Source: Pyramidobacter piscolens W5455
Lineage (GTDB): Bacteria; Synergistota; Synergistia; Synergistales; Dethiosulfovibrionaceae
Direction: 5' to 3'
DNA length: 64,000 nt
NCBI RefSeq assembly: GCF_000177335.1
Contig: NZ_ADFP01000047.1
Span: forward strand, 1-64,000
A program made the position numbers and the translations under genes. Under the pieces are notes generated by a model. It had not been told where the DNA came from and ran no database searches. It was given only the letters and a program-made list of their open reading frames with translations. The number at the start of each line of letters is the position of its first letter. The stretch's first letter is position 1. Positions 51,588 through 60,190 of this stretch are shown here, in pieces.

Positions 51588-52748
51588 TTATAAATCTTCC
51601 TTTTGACGGAATTCGCTGACGACCAAGGGGCGAAGCTGTTCCAAAGGACGCCCCGTCTCCCGGGAAATGCGCTTCAAATCTTCGTACTCGGCCGTGACGC
51701 GGACGATTTCATCGCCCCAGCGCGACAATTTCATCGACACCGGGCCGACGGAACTTTCGAATCTCTGGATGCGGCGCTTCAGGGTCATGCGGTTGACTTC
51801 GCTCCAGCGCAGGCCGATCGTCGTGCTGTAACGCAAAATGATTTCGCCGAGCTTTTCCCTGTCGGCAGGACTGGAAACGCACGTCAGCCTCACCGCCGGA
51901 CGCATTTTTTTCATCAGTATGGGCGTAAAAAAGACGTCCAGCGCGCCGCACGCGAAGAGGCGCTCTTCCAGATTCTGATAATCCTGCGGGTTCATGTCGT
52001 CGATATTCGTTTCCATGACGACGATTTTCCCCGTCAAATACGGAAGAGCCGCTTCGTCGTTCTGCTCGAGCACCATGACGTGCAGCGCTTCATCGCTTCC
52101 CGGCGAAGAGTCTCCCCCGCAGCCGCCGGCGATCAGCCTGCCTGCCGGAAGGGGCGCGGTGGATGCGGAGAGGGCTTTGAGCAGCAGGGCGCCGCTTAAC
52201 GTTGTCCGTTCATGTTCCCCTTCGCGGGCGAAAACGGTCATTCCCTTCAAAAAAAGCGAAACCGGCGCGGACACGGCGCTCCGTCCTGACCCGCTCACGC
52301 GGCCGCCGACGTTGATCGGCGAGGAATAGACGGAATCGACCTGGAGCGTCTCCAAGAGCGCGAGCGCCCCGACAATTTCGAACACGAGGCGGGCGTCAAG
52401 GAGAGGCGCTCCGCCTTCGTCGCCGCGGAAAACGCAGCCCACGGTTTTTAAATCGTTGAAGGCCGAGAACGCGCGCTCCTTCATCTCCGGCAAAAGTTTC
52501 GACTCGTCGAGGAGCGTCTCTATTTCCGCGAATCCGAGATCCTTGCGGCCGGACGAAACCGGTTCCGCCTCGATGCCGGTCCAGCCGTTCCGGCGCGCCG
52601 GCCCGACAGTCCACGCGCAGCCGTGGCGACGAAGCCACGACATCCGCCGCTTGAATTCGTCGGCGTCTTCTTTTTTCAAATCAAGCAGGGCCCCGATCAA
52701 TCTGCTTCCGGAGATGCCTGCCGTGCAATCGATATACAGAGTTTTCAT
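51588..52748 (-). CDS. larC: LarC-family nickel insertion protein
   Basis: Related to LarC, which inserts nickel into the pincer cofactor of lactate racemase. The 386-aa protein keeps METNIDDMNPQDYQ and the DVFFTPILMKKMRP stretch in the C-terminal half, and VDSVYSSPINVGG in the middle. The N-terminal DCTAGISGSRLIGALLDL differs from the usual DCFSGISGDM, and the usual HEVGAVD motif is altered to FEIVGALA. It is a single ORF, with no frameshift as in Lactobacillus. No larA, larB or larE gene is nearby. GAGGAG precedes the ATG. Confidence 0.8.
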   Translation of the reverse strand: MKTLYIDCTAGISGSRLIGALLDLKKEDADEFKRRMSWLRRHGCAWTVGPARRNGWTGIEAEPVSSGRKDLGFAEIETLLDESKLLPEMKERAFSAFNDLKTVGCVFRGDEGGAPLLDARLVFEIVGALALLETLQVDSVYSSPINVGGRVSGSGRSAVSAPVSLFLKGMTVFAREGEHERTTLSGALLLKALSASTAPLPAGRLIAGGCGGDSSPGSDEALHVMVLEQNDEAALPYLTGKIVVMETNIDDMNPQDYQNLEERLFACGALDVFFTPILMKKMRPAVRLTCVSSPADREKLGEIILRYSTTIGLRWSEVNRMTLKRRIQRFESSVGPVSMKLSRWGDEIVRVTAEYEDLKRISRETGRPLEQLRPLVVSEFRQKEDL

Positions 52749-52778
52749 TTTTTCTCCTCGAACGGGGATATCGATACG

Positions 52779-52815
52779 AAAAAAAAGCCAGTCCGAATAA
52801 CGCAGACTGGCTTTT
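52779..52815 (-). terminator. Terminator between kdsB and larC
   Basis: AAAAGCCAGTC pairs with GACTGGCTTTT, loop 11 nt, followed by eight T residues on the minus strand. It ends the upstream lpx/kds unit and separates it from larC. Confidence 0.85.
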
Positions 52816-52842
52816 ATTATATCCGATTATTGCGGATTTTGT

Positions 52843-53571
52843 TCAGATTTTTTCGCTCATCAACTTTCTCGCCAGCTCCAAATCATGAGGCGTGTTGATT
52901 CCCACGCCGCGGTCGGGATACGCGGAAACGGCGACGGCGATGTCGTAGCCATGTTCCAGCGCGCGAAGCTGCTCGAGACTCTCCGCTTCGGCAAGCGGCG
53001 TTTCCGCAAGGCGCGAATAAACGGGCAGAAAATCCTTGCGATAGCCGTAAATGCCGATATGCTTATAAACGACGGGCGTTCCGCAGCGCGCGAAGGGGAT
53101 GACGCTGCGGCTGAAATACAGGGCTCGGCCTTTTCGATCGACGACGACCTTGACGTTGTTCGGATCGGCCGCTTCTTCCGCGGACGAAAAAGGAGCGGAA
53201 AGCGTCGCCATCGGCGCGTCGGCATGGAGCAGAACGCCGGCGAGCTGATCGATCACGCGCGGGTCGATCAGCGGCTCGTCGCCCTGGATGTTGACGACAT
53301 AATCGCATTCCACGCGCGCGGCGACTTCGGCGACGCGGCTGGTGCCGTTGGAATGGTGGGAAGACGTCATCACGGCTCGGCCGCCGAAAGCGGCCACGGC
53401 GCTCATAATCCTCTCGTCGTCGGTGGCGACGATCACCTGAGCCAAAGAACGGGCTTTCAGGCATCGCTCATAGACGTGCTGGATCACGGGTTTGCCGCAA
53501 AGATCGGCGAGCGGTTTGCCGGGCAGGCGGCTGGAGGCCCAGCGGGCCGGAATGATTCCGATCGTTTTCAT
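52843..53571 (-). CDS. kdsB: 3-deoxy-manno-octulosonate cytidylyltransferase
   Basis: Activates Kdo to CMP-Kdo. The 242-aa product carries IIPARWASSRLPGKPLADL at the start (nucleotide loop), IQGDEPLIDP near residue 95 and HIGIYGYRKDFL near 165. Length and motifs are typical. It follows the DHS-like gene by one base and precedes a terminator. Confidence 0.97.
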   Translation of the reverse strand: MKTIGIIPARWASSRLPGKPLADLCGKPVIQHVYERCLKARSLAQVIVATDDERIMSAVAAFGGRAVMTSSHHSNGTSRVAEVAARVECDYVVNIQGDEPLIDPRVIDQLAGVLLHADAPMATLSAPFSSAEEAADPNNVKVVVDRKGRALYFSRSVIPFARCGTPVVYKHIGIYGYRKDFLPVYSRLAETPLAEAESLEQLRALEHGYDIAVAVSAYPDRGVGINTPHDLELARKLMSEKI

Positions 53572-53572
53572 T

Positions 53573-54772
53573 TTACAGCCTGAACGTCAGGGCCTTGGCT
53601 CTGATCGCCTCGATGTTCAGCGGTTTGACGTTGCTGACGATCCACTCGCGCATGGCTTTGCCCTCGGCGGTTTCTTGTTTGTAACTCATGAAATCGAGTT
53701 CAACGCCGAGCGCGTCGGCGACGCCGACGGCCAGAACCGGCCAGACTTCGCCGATGTCGCCGATCAGCGGGATGCTCCCCTCGTGGCGCGCGAAAGCCGA
53801 CATCTCCATGCGGAAAGGGATGCCGGAAATTTTCGTTTTCGGCAACCCCTTGGCAATGGCCTCCTGCATTTGCGCCTGAGAATCGCAGGCCCGGCGCAGA
53901 TTTTCGTCGAGGTCGAGACGGATCAGCGTCTTGCCGCGCAGGTTGTAAGTGTGCATGCCGTTCCACCAGGCCCAGATGCCGTGCCCCGTGTACTTTTCGA
54001 ACGGCCCGTCGTGAAGTTCCTGCGAAAGGGCGATGGCCGACTCGATGATGACGTCCGCGTCTTCGAGCATGCGGGCGACGCGCATGCAGCGCTGGCGGAT
54101 CGGGATGCTGTCGCCGATGCACGAACCGATGTTGCCGCCGCCGACCATCTGCGGCAGGCTGACCAGCACGGGAAGATTTTTCGCCGCGCCGACGCCCAGC
54201 ATCGTGCGGCGGTCGCAGCCCCAGCCCGCGACGACTTCGAACGGAAGCGCGTAGGTGCGGGCGATGTCGCAGATTTCGGAAGCGACGTGCTCGTTCCAGT
54301 AGCCCATCGGATAGGCCATATTGCCGGCCGCTTTGACGACTTCGTGTCCGGCGATCCGGTCTTTTTTGGCGAGAAGCGCGTCGTCCAGGACGATCTGTTT
54401 TTTCAACGCCGCCAGCTCCTCGGGTTCCATGCAGGTGAACTCGAAGACGTTGCCGCGCGGCATGTCCTCGGGATCGAAGCCCAGCTCGTCGGAACTGACC
54501 ATTTTCACCCGGTCGAGGGCCCCCGCCATTTCGTGCCCGACGACCGCCGAACTTGTGGTGACGCCGTCGATAATACCCTTGTCCATCAGTTCCGCGATCA
54601 GCGTCGTCACGCCTTCGTGGATGTTTGGGCCGCTGCCGCAGGCGACGACGATCTTGCCGCCGTTCTTCTTGACCTCGGCCATCTTTTCCGTGGCCTTTTT
54701 GATGCCGGCCTGCGTGCGCTCGTCCTGACGCTCAAAAAAAGTTTTCAGAAGTTCTCTGTGAATCAGTGCCAT
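53573..54772 (-). CDS. Deoxyhypusine-synthase-like protein of unknown function (Kdo operon)
   Basis: A 399-aa protein without a familiar name. Residues 40-88 (IVVACGSGPNIHEGVTTLIA, then TTSSAVVGHEMAGAL) resemble the DHS NAD-binding region in the same way as the gene at 45907. Later stretches are a GWGCD loop, LPQMVGGGNIG, and TGHGIWAWW. It lies between waaA and kdsB, overlapping waaA by 10 nt, so it is likely translationally coupled to Kdo genes. AAGGGG precedes the ATG. A role in Kdo metabolism, perhaps as a carbohydrate-modifying enzyme, is inference only. Confidence 0.6.
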   Translation of the reverse strand: MALIHRELLKTFFERQDERTQAGIKKATEKMAEVKKNGGKIVVACGSGPNIHEGVTTLIAELMDKGIIDGVTTSSAVVGHEMAGALDRVKMVSSDELGFDPEDMPRGNVFEFTCMEPEELAALKKQIVLDDALLAKKDRIAGHEVVKAAGNMAYPMGYWNEHVASEICDIARTYALPFEVVAGWGCDRRTMLGVGAAKNLPVLVSLPQMVGGGNIGSCIGDSIPIRQRCMRVARMLEDADVIIESAIALSQELHDGPFEKYTGHGIWAWWNGMHTYNLRGKTLIRLDLDENLRRACDSQAQMQEAIAKGLPKTKISGIPFRMEMSAFARHEGSIPLIGDIGEVWPVLAVGVADALGVELDFMSYKQETAEGKAMREWIVSNVKPLNIEAIRAKALTFRL

Positions 54773-56049
54773 ATTGCCCCTTCTTCCTTAACGCTTACAG
54801 ACGTTTTTTCCGGACAATTCCCGCGCCGGAACTCCGTTATCAAATCCCAGCTTCGCCGGGACGCGCCGCTCAGGGCGGCGAAAAATTCCCGGCTCTCCCG
54901 GTCGAAGTCGGAATTGTCGTGTGACAGGACGCCGTCGAAAAAATCCCTCATTTCCCGCGCGTCGCGCACAATGGCGCAGAGCCCCGTTTTTTTGAGCGCT
55001 TCCGTCGCTTCCGCAAAATCGCGGTAGTCAGGCCCCTGACAGAACGGAACGCCCCAGATCGCCGGCTCCATGATGTTCTGGCCGCCCTTGGGAACAAGCG
55101 AGCCGCCGAGAAACGCCGCTTTCACGTATCCGTAAATCGGGAAAAGCACGCCGATACGGTCGACAATGAGAACATTCCAGCCGCTGCGCGCCTTCGACAT
55201 CAGCTCAACTCTGCCGAGCTTTCTCGCGGACGCTTTGTCCAGCAGCGCGCGTCTGCGTTCGGGATGCCGCGGCACGACGACGAGTTTCAGGCTGGGATGG
55301 ACCTTCAACAGCTCCGCGTAGGCGTCGAAGACGATCTCTTCTTCCCCTTCGTGGGTGCTTCCGGCAAGGATCAGCGGTTCTTTGCCGGCAAAAATCTCCC
55401 TCAGGCCGGCGCCGTCGGCCGCATTTTTGCGGGCGATCAGCGCGTCCACTTTGCAGTCTCCGGTCACCTTCACCCGGTCCGGTTCCGCGCCCAGGGCGAT
55501 AAAACGGTCCCGATCCGGCGCGGAACGAGTCATGATCAGAGAATAACGGCGAATGACCCGCTTCCAGAAAAAGCGCAGACGCCGGTATTTTCGAAAGCTC
55601 GATTCCGACAGTCGGCCGTTGACGAGAAAGGCCGGGATCCGGCGTTTCCGAAGCTGGAAGAGCATTTCCGGCCAGATCTCCGTCTCGATCGTGATGTAGG
55701 CGGCCGGACGCAGAGTCGCCAGCGCTCTTTTGAGAACGCTCGGCGAATCCCACGGATAATAAATATGCCGGACGAGATCGCCTGCCAGCCGCGCCGCCAT
55801 GGCCCGGCCGGTCTTCGTGATCGTCGAAAGGAGAATGGGCATATCCGGGTTTCGCCGTTTGATTTCCATGACAAAGGGATAGGCCGACTGCACCTCGCCG
55901 ACTGAAACCGCGTGGATCCACAGAGCGCCCTTGGGCAGATCTTCGGGATAGCGGCCGTACCTCTGTCCGTTGCCCTCGTCGTATTTGCGATTCAGAAACG
56001 GGCGCGCGACAAAAAACAGGAGCTCGGAAACACAGCCGTAAAACGACAT
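54763..56049 (-). CDS. waaA: 3-deoxy-D-manno-octulosonic acid transferase
   Basis: Transfers Kdo from CMP-Kdo to lipid IVA. The 428-aa protein has a short N-terminal membrane-associated segment, the catalytic ALWIHAVSVGEVQSA region (with the conserved Glu), the ETEIWPEML motif and, in the donor half, AGSTHEGEE, VPRHPERR and LVPKGGQNIMEP. The start at 56049 (MSFYGCV) is favoured because a longer reading to 56241 runs antiframe through kdsD. No strong ribosome site; it follows kdsD by 2 nt, so coupling is likely. Confidence 0.95.
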   Translation of the reverse strand: MSFYGCVSELLFFVARPFLNRKYDEGNGQRYGRYPEDLPKGALWIHAVSVGEVQSAYPFVMEIKRRNPDMPILLSTITKTGRAMAARLAGDLVRHIYYPWDSPSVLKRALATLRPAAYITIETEIWPEMLFQLRKRRIPAFLVNGRLSESSFRKYRRLRFFWKRVIRRYSLIMTRSAPDRDRFIALGAEPDRVKVTGDCKVDALIARKNAADGAGLREIFAGKEPLILAGSTHEGEEEIVFDAYAELLKVHPSLKLVVVPRHPERRRALLDKASARKLGRVELMSKARSGWNVLIVDRIGVLFPIYGYVKAAFLGGSLVPKGGQNIMEPAIWGVPFCQGPDYRDFAEATEALKKTGLCAIVRDAREMRDFFDGVLSHDNSDFDRESREFFAALSGASRRSWDLITEFRRGNCPEKTSVSVKEEGAIWH

Positions 56050-56051
56050 GG

Positions 56052-57074
56052 TCAGGCGACGCCGCTTTGAAGCAGCTCGTGAATGTGCACCATTCCCACG
56101 GGGCGACGGTCCTTGTCGACGACGATCAGGACGGAAATCTCGAGTTTTTCCATGATGTGCACTGCTTCCGCGGCGAGCGCTTCGGGAACGATGGTCCGCG
56201 GCGAGCCGATCATCACGTCTTCGACTCTGCGGTCCAGACAACGGATCCCCTCTTTAGCGATCAGCCGCCTCAGATCGCCGTCGGTGAAAATGCCGACGAG
56301 AAAGCCCTTGTCGTCGACGACGCTGGTGGCGCCGTAATTTTTGCTGGTGATCTCGAACAAGGCATCCTTGACCAGGGTTTCGTGCGAGACGACCGGCAGG
56401 GAACCGCTCGTGTTCATCACGTCGCACACGCGCAGCAAGAGCTTCTTCCCCAGCGAGCCGGCCGGGTGGAACAGGGCGAAATCCTCTTTTTTCAAACCGC
56501 GCAGCAGCGTCACCATCGCTCCCAGCGCGTCGCCGATGGCCAGCTGCAGGGTCGTGCTGCTGGTCGGCGCCAGATTGAGCGGATCCGCCTCGCGTTCGAT
56601 CGCAGAGTTCAGGAAAATATCCGCCCCCAGCGCCAACGGTGAAGCGGCGTCGCCCGAAACGGCGATGACCGGCGCGCCGATGCGGCGGAAAAACGGCAGC
56701 AGGGCGACGACTTCCGCCGTCTTGCCGCTGTTGCTGATCAGCAGCGCCACGTCTTCGTGTCGGACCATGCCGAGATCGCCGTGCGCCGCCTCGCTGGCCT
56801 GAAGGAAGAAAGAAGGAGTTCCCAGCGACGAGAGCGTCGCCGCGATCTTGCGGCCGATATGGCCCGCCTTGCCGATGCCGGAGACGACGATCCTCCCCTT
56901 GCAGGCTTCCAGCAGACGGGCGGCCCGTACGAGTTCCAAGCCGAAGCGATCGGCCGCGCGGACAAGTTCTTCCGCCTCGTGCCGCAGCACCTGACAGCCC
57001 GCTTCGAGGAGTTTTTCGTCCGAAAGTTTTTCCGGCTGCCGGTCCGACGGCAGCGTCATCGAAACGTCGTTCAT
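56052..57074 (-). CDS. kdsD: Arabinose-5-phosphate isomerase
   Basis: Makes D-arabinose 5-phosphate for Kdo. A SIS domain (VVSGIGKAGHIGRKIAATL and LLISNSGKTAEVV, about residues 50-200) is followed by two CBS domains (from about 215), the standard KdsD/KpsF layout at 340 aa. The ATG at 57074 overlaps the kdsA stop by 4 nt; other ATGs at 57083 and 57059 are possible. Confidence 0.96.
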   Translation of the reverse strand: MNDVSMTLPSDRQPEKLSDEKLLEAGCQVLRHEAEELVRAADRFGLELVRAARLLEACKGRIVVSGIGKAGHIGRKIAATLSSLGTPSFFLQASEAAHGDLGMVRHEDVALLISNSGKTAEVVALLPFFRRIGAPVIAVSGDAASPLALGADIFLNSAIEREADPLNLAPTSSTTLQLAIGDALGAMVTLLRGLKKEDFALFHPAGSLGKKLLLRVCDVMNTSGSLPVVSHETLVKDALFEITSKNYGATSVVDDKGFLVGIFTDGDLRRLIAKEGIRCLDRRVEDVMIGSPRTIVPEALAAEAVHIMEKLEISVLIVVDKDRRPVGMVHIHELLQSGVA

Positions 57075-57922
57075 CGTTCGCACCAGTCCAAGGACACAGG
57101 GCCGATGCCGTTTCTGACAAGGCGGTCGATGGCGCGGACCTGTTCGAGAAAACCTTCCAGAAGATCCAGCGGCACCATGTTCGGCCCGTCGCTCATCGCT
57201 TTTTCCGGCTGCGGGTGGACTTCAAGGAACAGCGCGTCCACGCCGATGCCGACGGCCGCGCGGGCCAGAGGCAAAGCAAAGCGCCGGTCGCCTCCGGAAC
57301 TGCCGCCCATGCCGCCGGGCATCTGCACGCTGTGAGTGGCGTCGAAAACGACCGGCGCGCCCAGAGAACGCATGATCACAAGGGAGCGCATGTCGACGAC
57401 CAGCTGGTTGTAGCCCATCATCGTGCCCCGCTCGCACAGCATCACGCGATCGTTGCCGGCTTCCGTCAGCTTGCCCAGCACGGACTTCATGTCCCAAGCG
57501 GAAAGGAACTGCGCCTTTTTGACGTTGACCGCCCGTCCGGTTTTGGCGGCGGCCACCAAAAGATCGGTCTGGCGGCACAAGAACGCGGGGATCTGCAGCA
57601 CGTCGGCGACTTCCGCGACGGGAGCGGCTTGCCACGGCTCGTGAATGTCCGTCAGGATGGGCGCGCCCAGTTCGGCTTTTATCTGCGCCAGCCATTGCAG
57701 CCCCTTCTCGATGCCGGGACCGCGGGGGCTGGAGATCGAAGTGCGGTTCGCCTTGTCGTACGAGGCCTTGAAAATGTAATTGAGCCCCAGCTTTTCGCAC
57801 AGGACCTGAGTTTTCCTGCCGACTTCCAGCCCGAGCTCCAGACTTTCCAGGGCGCAGGGGCCTGCAATCAAGGTGAGCCGGTCGCCCCCGACCACAAAAT
57901 CTCCAATTTCTATCTTCTTCAT
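57071..57922 (-). CDS. kdsA: 2-dehydro-3-deoxyphosphooctonate aldolase (Kdo-8-phosphate synthase)
   Basis: Condenses phosphoenolpyruvate with arabinose 5-phosphate. The 283-aa barrel has LIAGPCALES, YIFKASYDKANR, GAPILTDIHEPWQA and VFDATHSVQMPGGMGG. The Cys in AGPCALES is one of the metal-site residues in the metal-dependent class. It lies 30 nt after the LpxK fusion gene and just before kdsD. kdsC, the phosphatase that completes Kdo synthesis, is not seen here. Confidence 0.97.
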   Translation of the reverse strand: MKKIEIGDFVVGGDRLTLIAGPCALESLELGLEVGRKTQVLCEKLGLNYIFKASYDKANRTSISSPRGPGIEKGLQWLAQIKAELGAPILTDIHEPWQAAPVAEVADVLQIPAFLCRQTDLLVAAAKTGRAVNVKKAQFLSAWDMKSVLGKLTEAGNDRVMLCERGTMMGYNQLVVDMRSLVIMRSLGAPVVFDATHSVQMPGGMGGSSGGDRRFALPLARAAVGIGVDALFLEVHPQPEKAMSDGPNMVPLDLLEGFLEQVRAIDRLVRNGIGPVSLDWCER

Positions 57923-57952
57923 CGCCCTTCCCTCCCTTGGCGCAAAACGCTG

Positions 57953-60190
57953 TCATCGATCGAATTTCACTCGCTTGCTCAATTCATCGTAAACAAAAGC
58001 CCTTTTCTTCCAGCCCAATTGCTCCGCGGCATAATTCAAAACGGCGTCGAGCGCTCCCGATTGGCCTAAGCGCCGGCGCCCTTCCGAACTCATATAAGCC
58101 AGTCGCTCGGCGTCGGCCAAGAGATCGACCGCCGCTTCCGCGAGGGCATCCGCATCGGGTTCCACCAAAAGTTCGGAGTTCCCGAGGAGTTTTTTCTGCA
58201 CCAACTTCCCTTTTTCAATGACCGACAGAACGGGAACGCCCAAACCGGCGCAGACCTGATTGGCCGTTCCGGCCAGCCCCAGCAGAAGTTCGGCTCCTTG
58301 CGCCGCGTCCGCGACCTCGCCGCGGTAAATAACAATATCCAGCCGGCCGCGGCGAAGATGGAGGCCGTCGAACTCCCAGCCGACCGCCGTTTTCGCCAGC
58401 GTATCGATATCAATGCTGGGCGCGGGGACCATCACGGCCGCGATCGAGCAGCGTTCGGAAATTTTGCTGAGGGCGCGCAGCAACAGGCTCAGATCTTTGT
58501 ATGCCCGTTCCCGGCTGCCGGGCAGCACGAGAAGCCGGCGCCCTTCGCCCCACGGGACGGTCCCTTTAGTATTATCACAAGAAAGGTCCATGATTGGATT
58601 TCCTTCGAAGACGGCGGCAACGCCGCTTTGACGTAATTCGACCGCCGTTTCTTCGTCGCGGGGCCAGACCTTCTTGCAGCCTTTTCGGTACAAAAAACTT
58701 TCCAGCTTCCAATGGCCGCTGATAAATTTCGTTTTCGCCGTTGCCACCATGAGGGCCTTTTTCCCCTGCCCCCATAAAGTATGGCAGAGGAGGTACGCAT
58801 CGCCGACGCAAAGAACCGTGCGACAGCTGCTGCGCAACTGATCCCACGCAGACAGCTGACGGGAAATTTGCCGAAAAAGCCCGGCCTTGATCTCTTGATA
58901 AAGGTCATGCAGGTGATATTTTATAATTCCGCCGGTCGGCGATTCCGAAAGAGGCGGCAGGATCCTGACGCCGATCTTCTTGTAAGGAATCCCCGATCCC
59001 ACAAGCGGAAAAGCGCAGACCTCCGCCTGCGGAAATTTCCGCGCCGCTTTGCGCGCGAGCTTGGCCCCGATGGCGTCTTCGCCGTACCCGTTCGACGCGA
59101 CGACAATCCGGGGACGGAGCGCCTGAACGACGACGTCCCAGAATCTGGAGGACTCTTCGACAACCGCGCTTATTCTCGGCACGTAAAGCGGGACGCGGGG
59201 AACGTATCCCTGCGGCAGATTGAATATGTCTTTTTCCGTGCAGCATATGGCTTTGCCGCCGGATTTTTGAGCCGTATCTTCAATCTTCTGCAAATCGTTC
59301 GCATCGTAGTGATGATGATCCTTAAATTCGAATTCGCGGAGTATGGTCGCGCCGCTTGTGACGATCGTATTTCGAAAGCTGTGCGGATTGCCGATCGCGG
59401 AAAAAACTACCAGAGAGAAGGCCGCCATGTTTTCCCCGACGGGAATGAACCGCCTTCCATCCCATCGCTCCCAGGCGGGATCAGCCAGTCGCGAATAAAA
59501 TATGCGCTCTTCCGGAACCCAGTGGGAGATCCTCTCTTTCAGACGCCGCAAAGCCTCCGGCGACGTCTGATCCGATTTGGAAATGACGACGGCGTGGGCC
59601 CGCGACAAAGAACTGGGGAGTTCGCGCAAAATGCCGTTAGGCAGGGACGTTCCATTGCCGAACGGACAGGTGGCGTCGACAAGAACGATATCGACGTCAC
59701 GGACCATCCTGCGATGCTGAAACGCGTCGTCGGCGACGACGATATCGATGTTGTGATTCAAAAGCGCCGCCACGTCCGCCATGCGGTCGCTCGAAACCGC
59801 CACCGGTATGTCCGTCAGCCGCGACGAGAGCAGAAGCGGTTCGTCTCCGACGACGCTTCTGTCGCCGTGGCCGTTCAAAACGACGACCGGCGTGGACGTT
59901 GTGCCGCCGTAGCCTCGGCTGACGATCCCCGGCTTCAGGCCCCAGCGGGACAGCTGCTCGGCGATGAATTCGACGAAAGGCGTTTTGTTGGTCCCGCCGG
60001 TCGTGAGATTCCCGACGCTGATGACAGGCAGCGGCGGTTCTTCCGAAGCGTAGATGCCATGATCGTAAAACGCCCGCCGTGTTCTGACGATGACGGAGCC
60101 CAGCCATCCCAGCGGTTTCAAAATCACCCACGGCGATACGTTTTTTTCTCCGTGGGAATAGGCAAGATAGGACTTCGTGAGAAAGTTCAT
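57953..60190 (-). CDS. lpxK: Fusion of tetraacyldisaccharide 4'-kinase (LpxK) with an LpxB-related glycosyltransferase
   Basis: A 745-aa two-domain protein. Residues about 1-350 are LpxK, the lipid A 4'-kinase: P-loop SVGNLTTGGTNKTPF (58-72, with Asn where most have Gly), VVADDAFQHRR (151-161), FSAIGNPHSF and DHHHY. From about 359 a GT-B domain of the lipid-A-disaccharide-synthase-related (TIGR03492-like) type begins: VASNGYGEDAIGAKLA, VVMVPAPS-type strand and LLGLAGTANQVCAGLGVPVL. LpxK is normally about 330 aa and alone. The two activities together suggest a tailored lipid A step. The ATG overlaps the msbA stop by 4 nt. Confidence 0.88.
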   Translation of the reverse strand: MNFLTKSYLAYSHGEKNVSPWVILKPLGWLGSVIVRTRRAFYDHGIYASEEPPLPVISVGNLTTGGTNKTPFVEFIAEQLSRWGLKPGIVSRGYGGTTSTPVVVLNGHGDRSVVGDEPLLLSSRLTDIPVAVSSDRMADVAALLNHNIDIVVADDAFQHRRMVRDVDIVLVDATCPFGNGTSLPNGILRELPSSLSRAHAVVISKSDQTSPEALRRLKERISHWVPEERIFYSRLADPAWERWDGRRFIPVGENMAAFSLVVFSAIGNPHSFRNTIVTSGATILREFEFKDHHHYDANDLQKIEDTAQKSGGKAICCTEKDIFNLPQGYVPRVPLYVPRISAVVEESSRFWDVVVQALRPRIVVASNGYGEDAIGAKLARKAARKFPQAEVCAFPLVGSGIPYKKIGVRILPPLSESPTGGIIKYHLHDLYQEIKAGLFRQISRQLSAWDQLRSSCRTVLCVGDAYLLCHTLWGQGKKALMVATAKTKFISGHWKLESFLYRKGCKKVWPRDEETAVELRQSGVAAVFEGNPIMDLSCDNTKGTVPWGEGRRLLVLPGSRERAYKDLSLLLRALSKISERCSIAAVMVPAPSIDIDTLAKTAVGWEFDGLHLRRGRLDIVIYRGEVADAAQGAELLLGLAGTANQVCAGLGVPVLSVIEKGKLVQKKLLGNSELLVEPDADALAEAAVDLLADAERLAYMSSEGRRRLGQSGALDAVLNYAAEQLGWKKRAFVYDELSKRVKFDR

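Noticed and set aside
51588-52748. Programmed frameshift in larC, as known in Lactobacillus
   Set aside because: The gene is one continuous frame with no slippery site or split.
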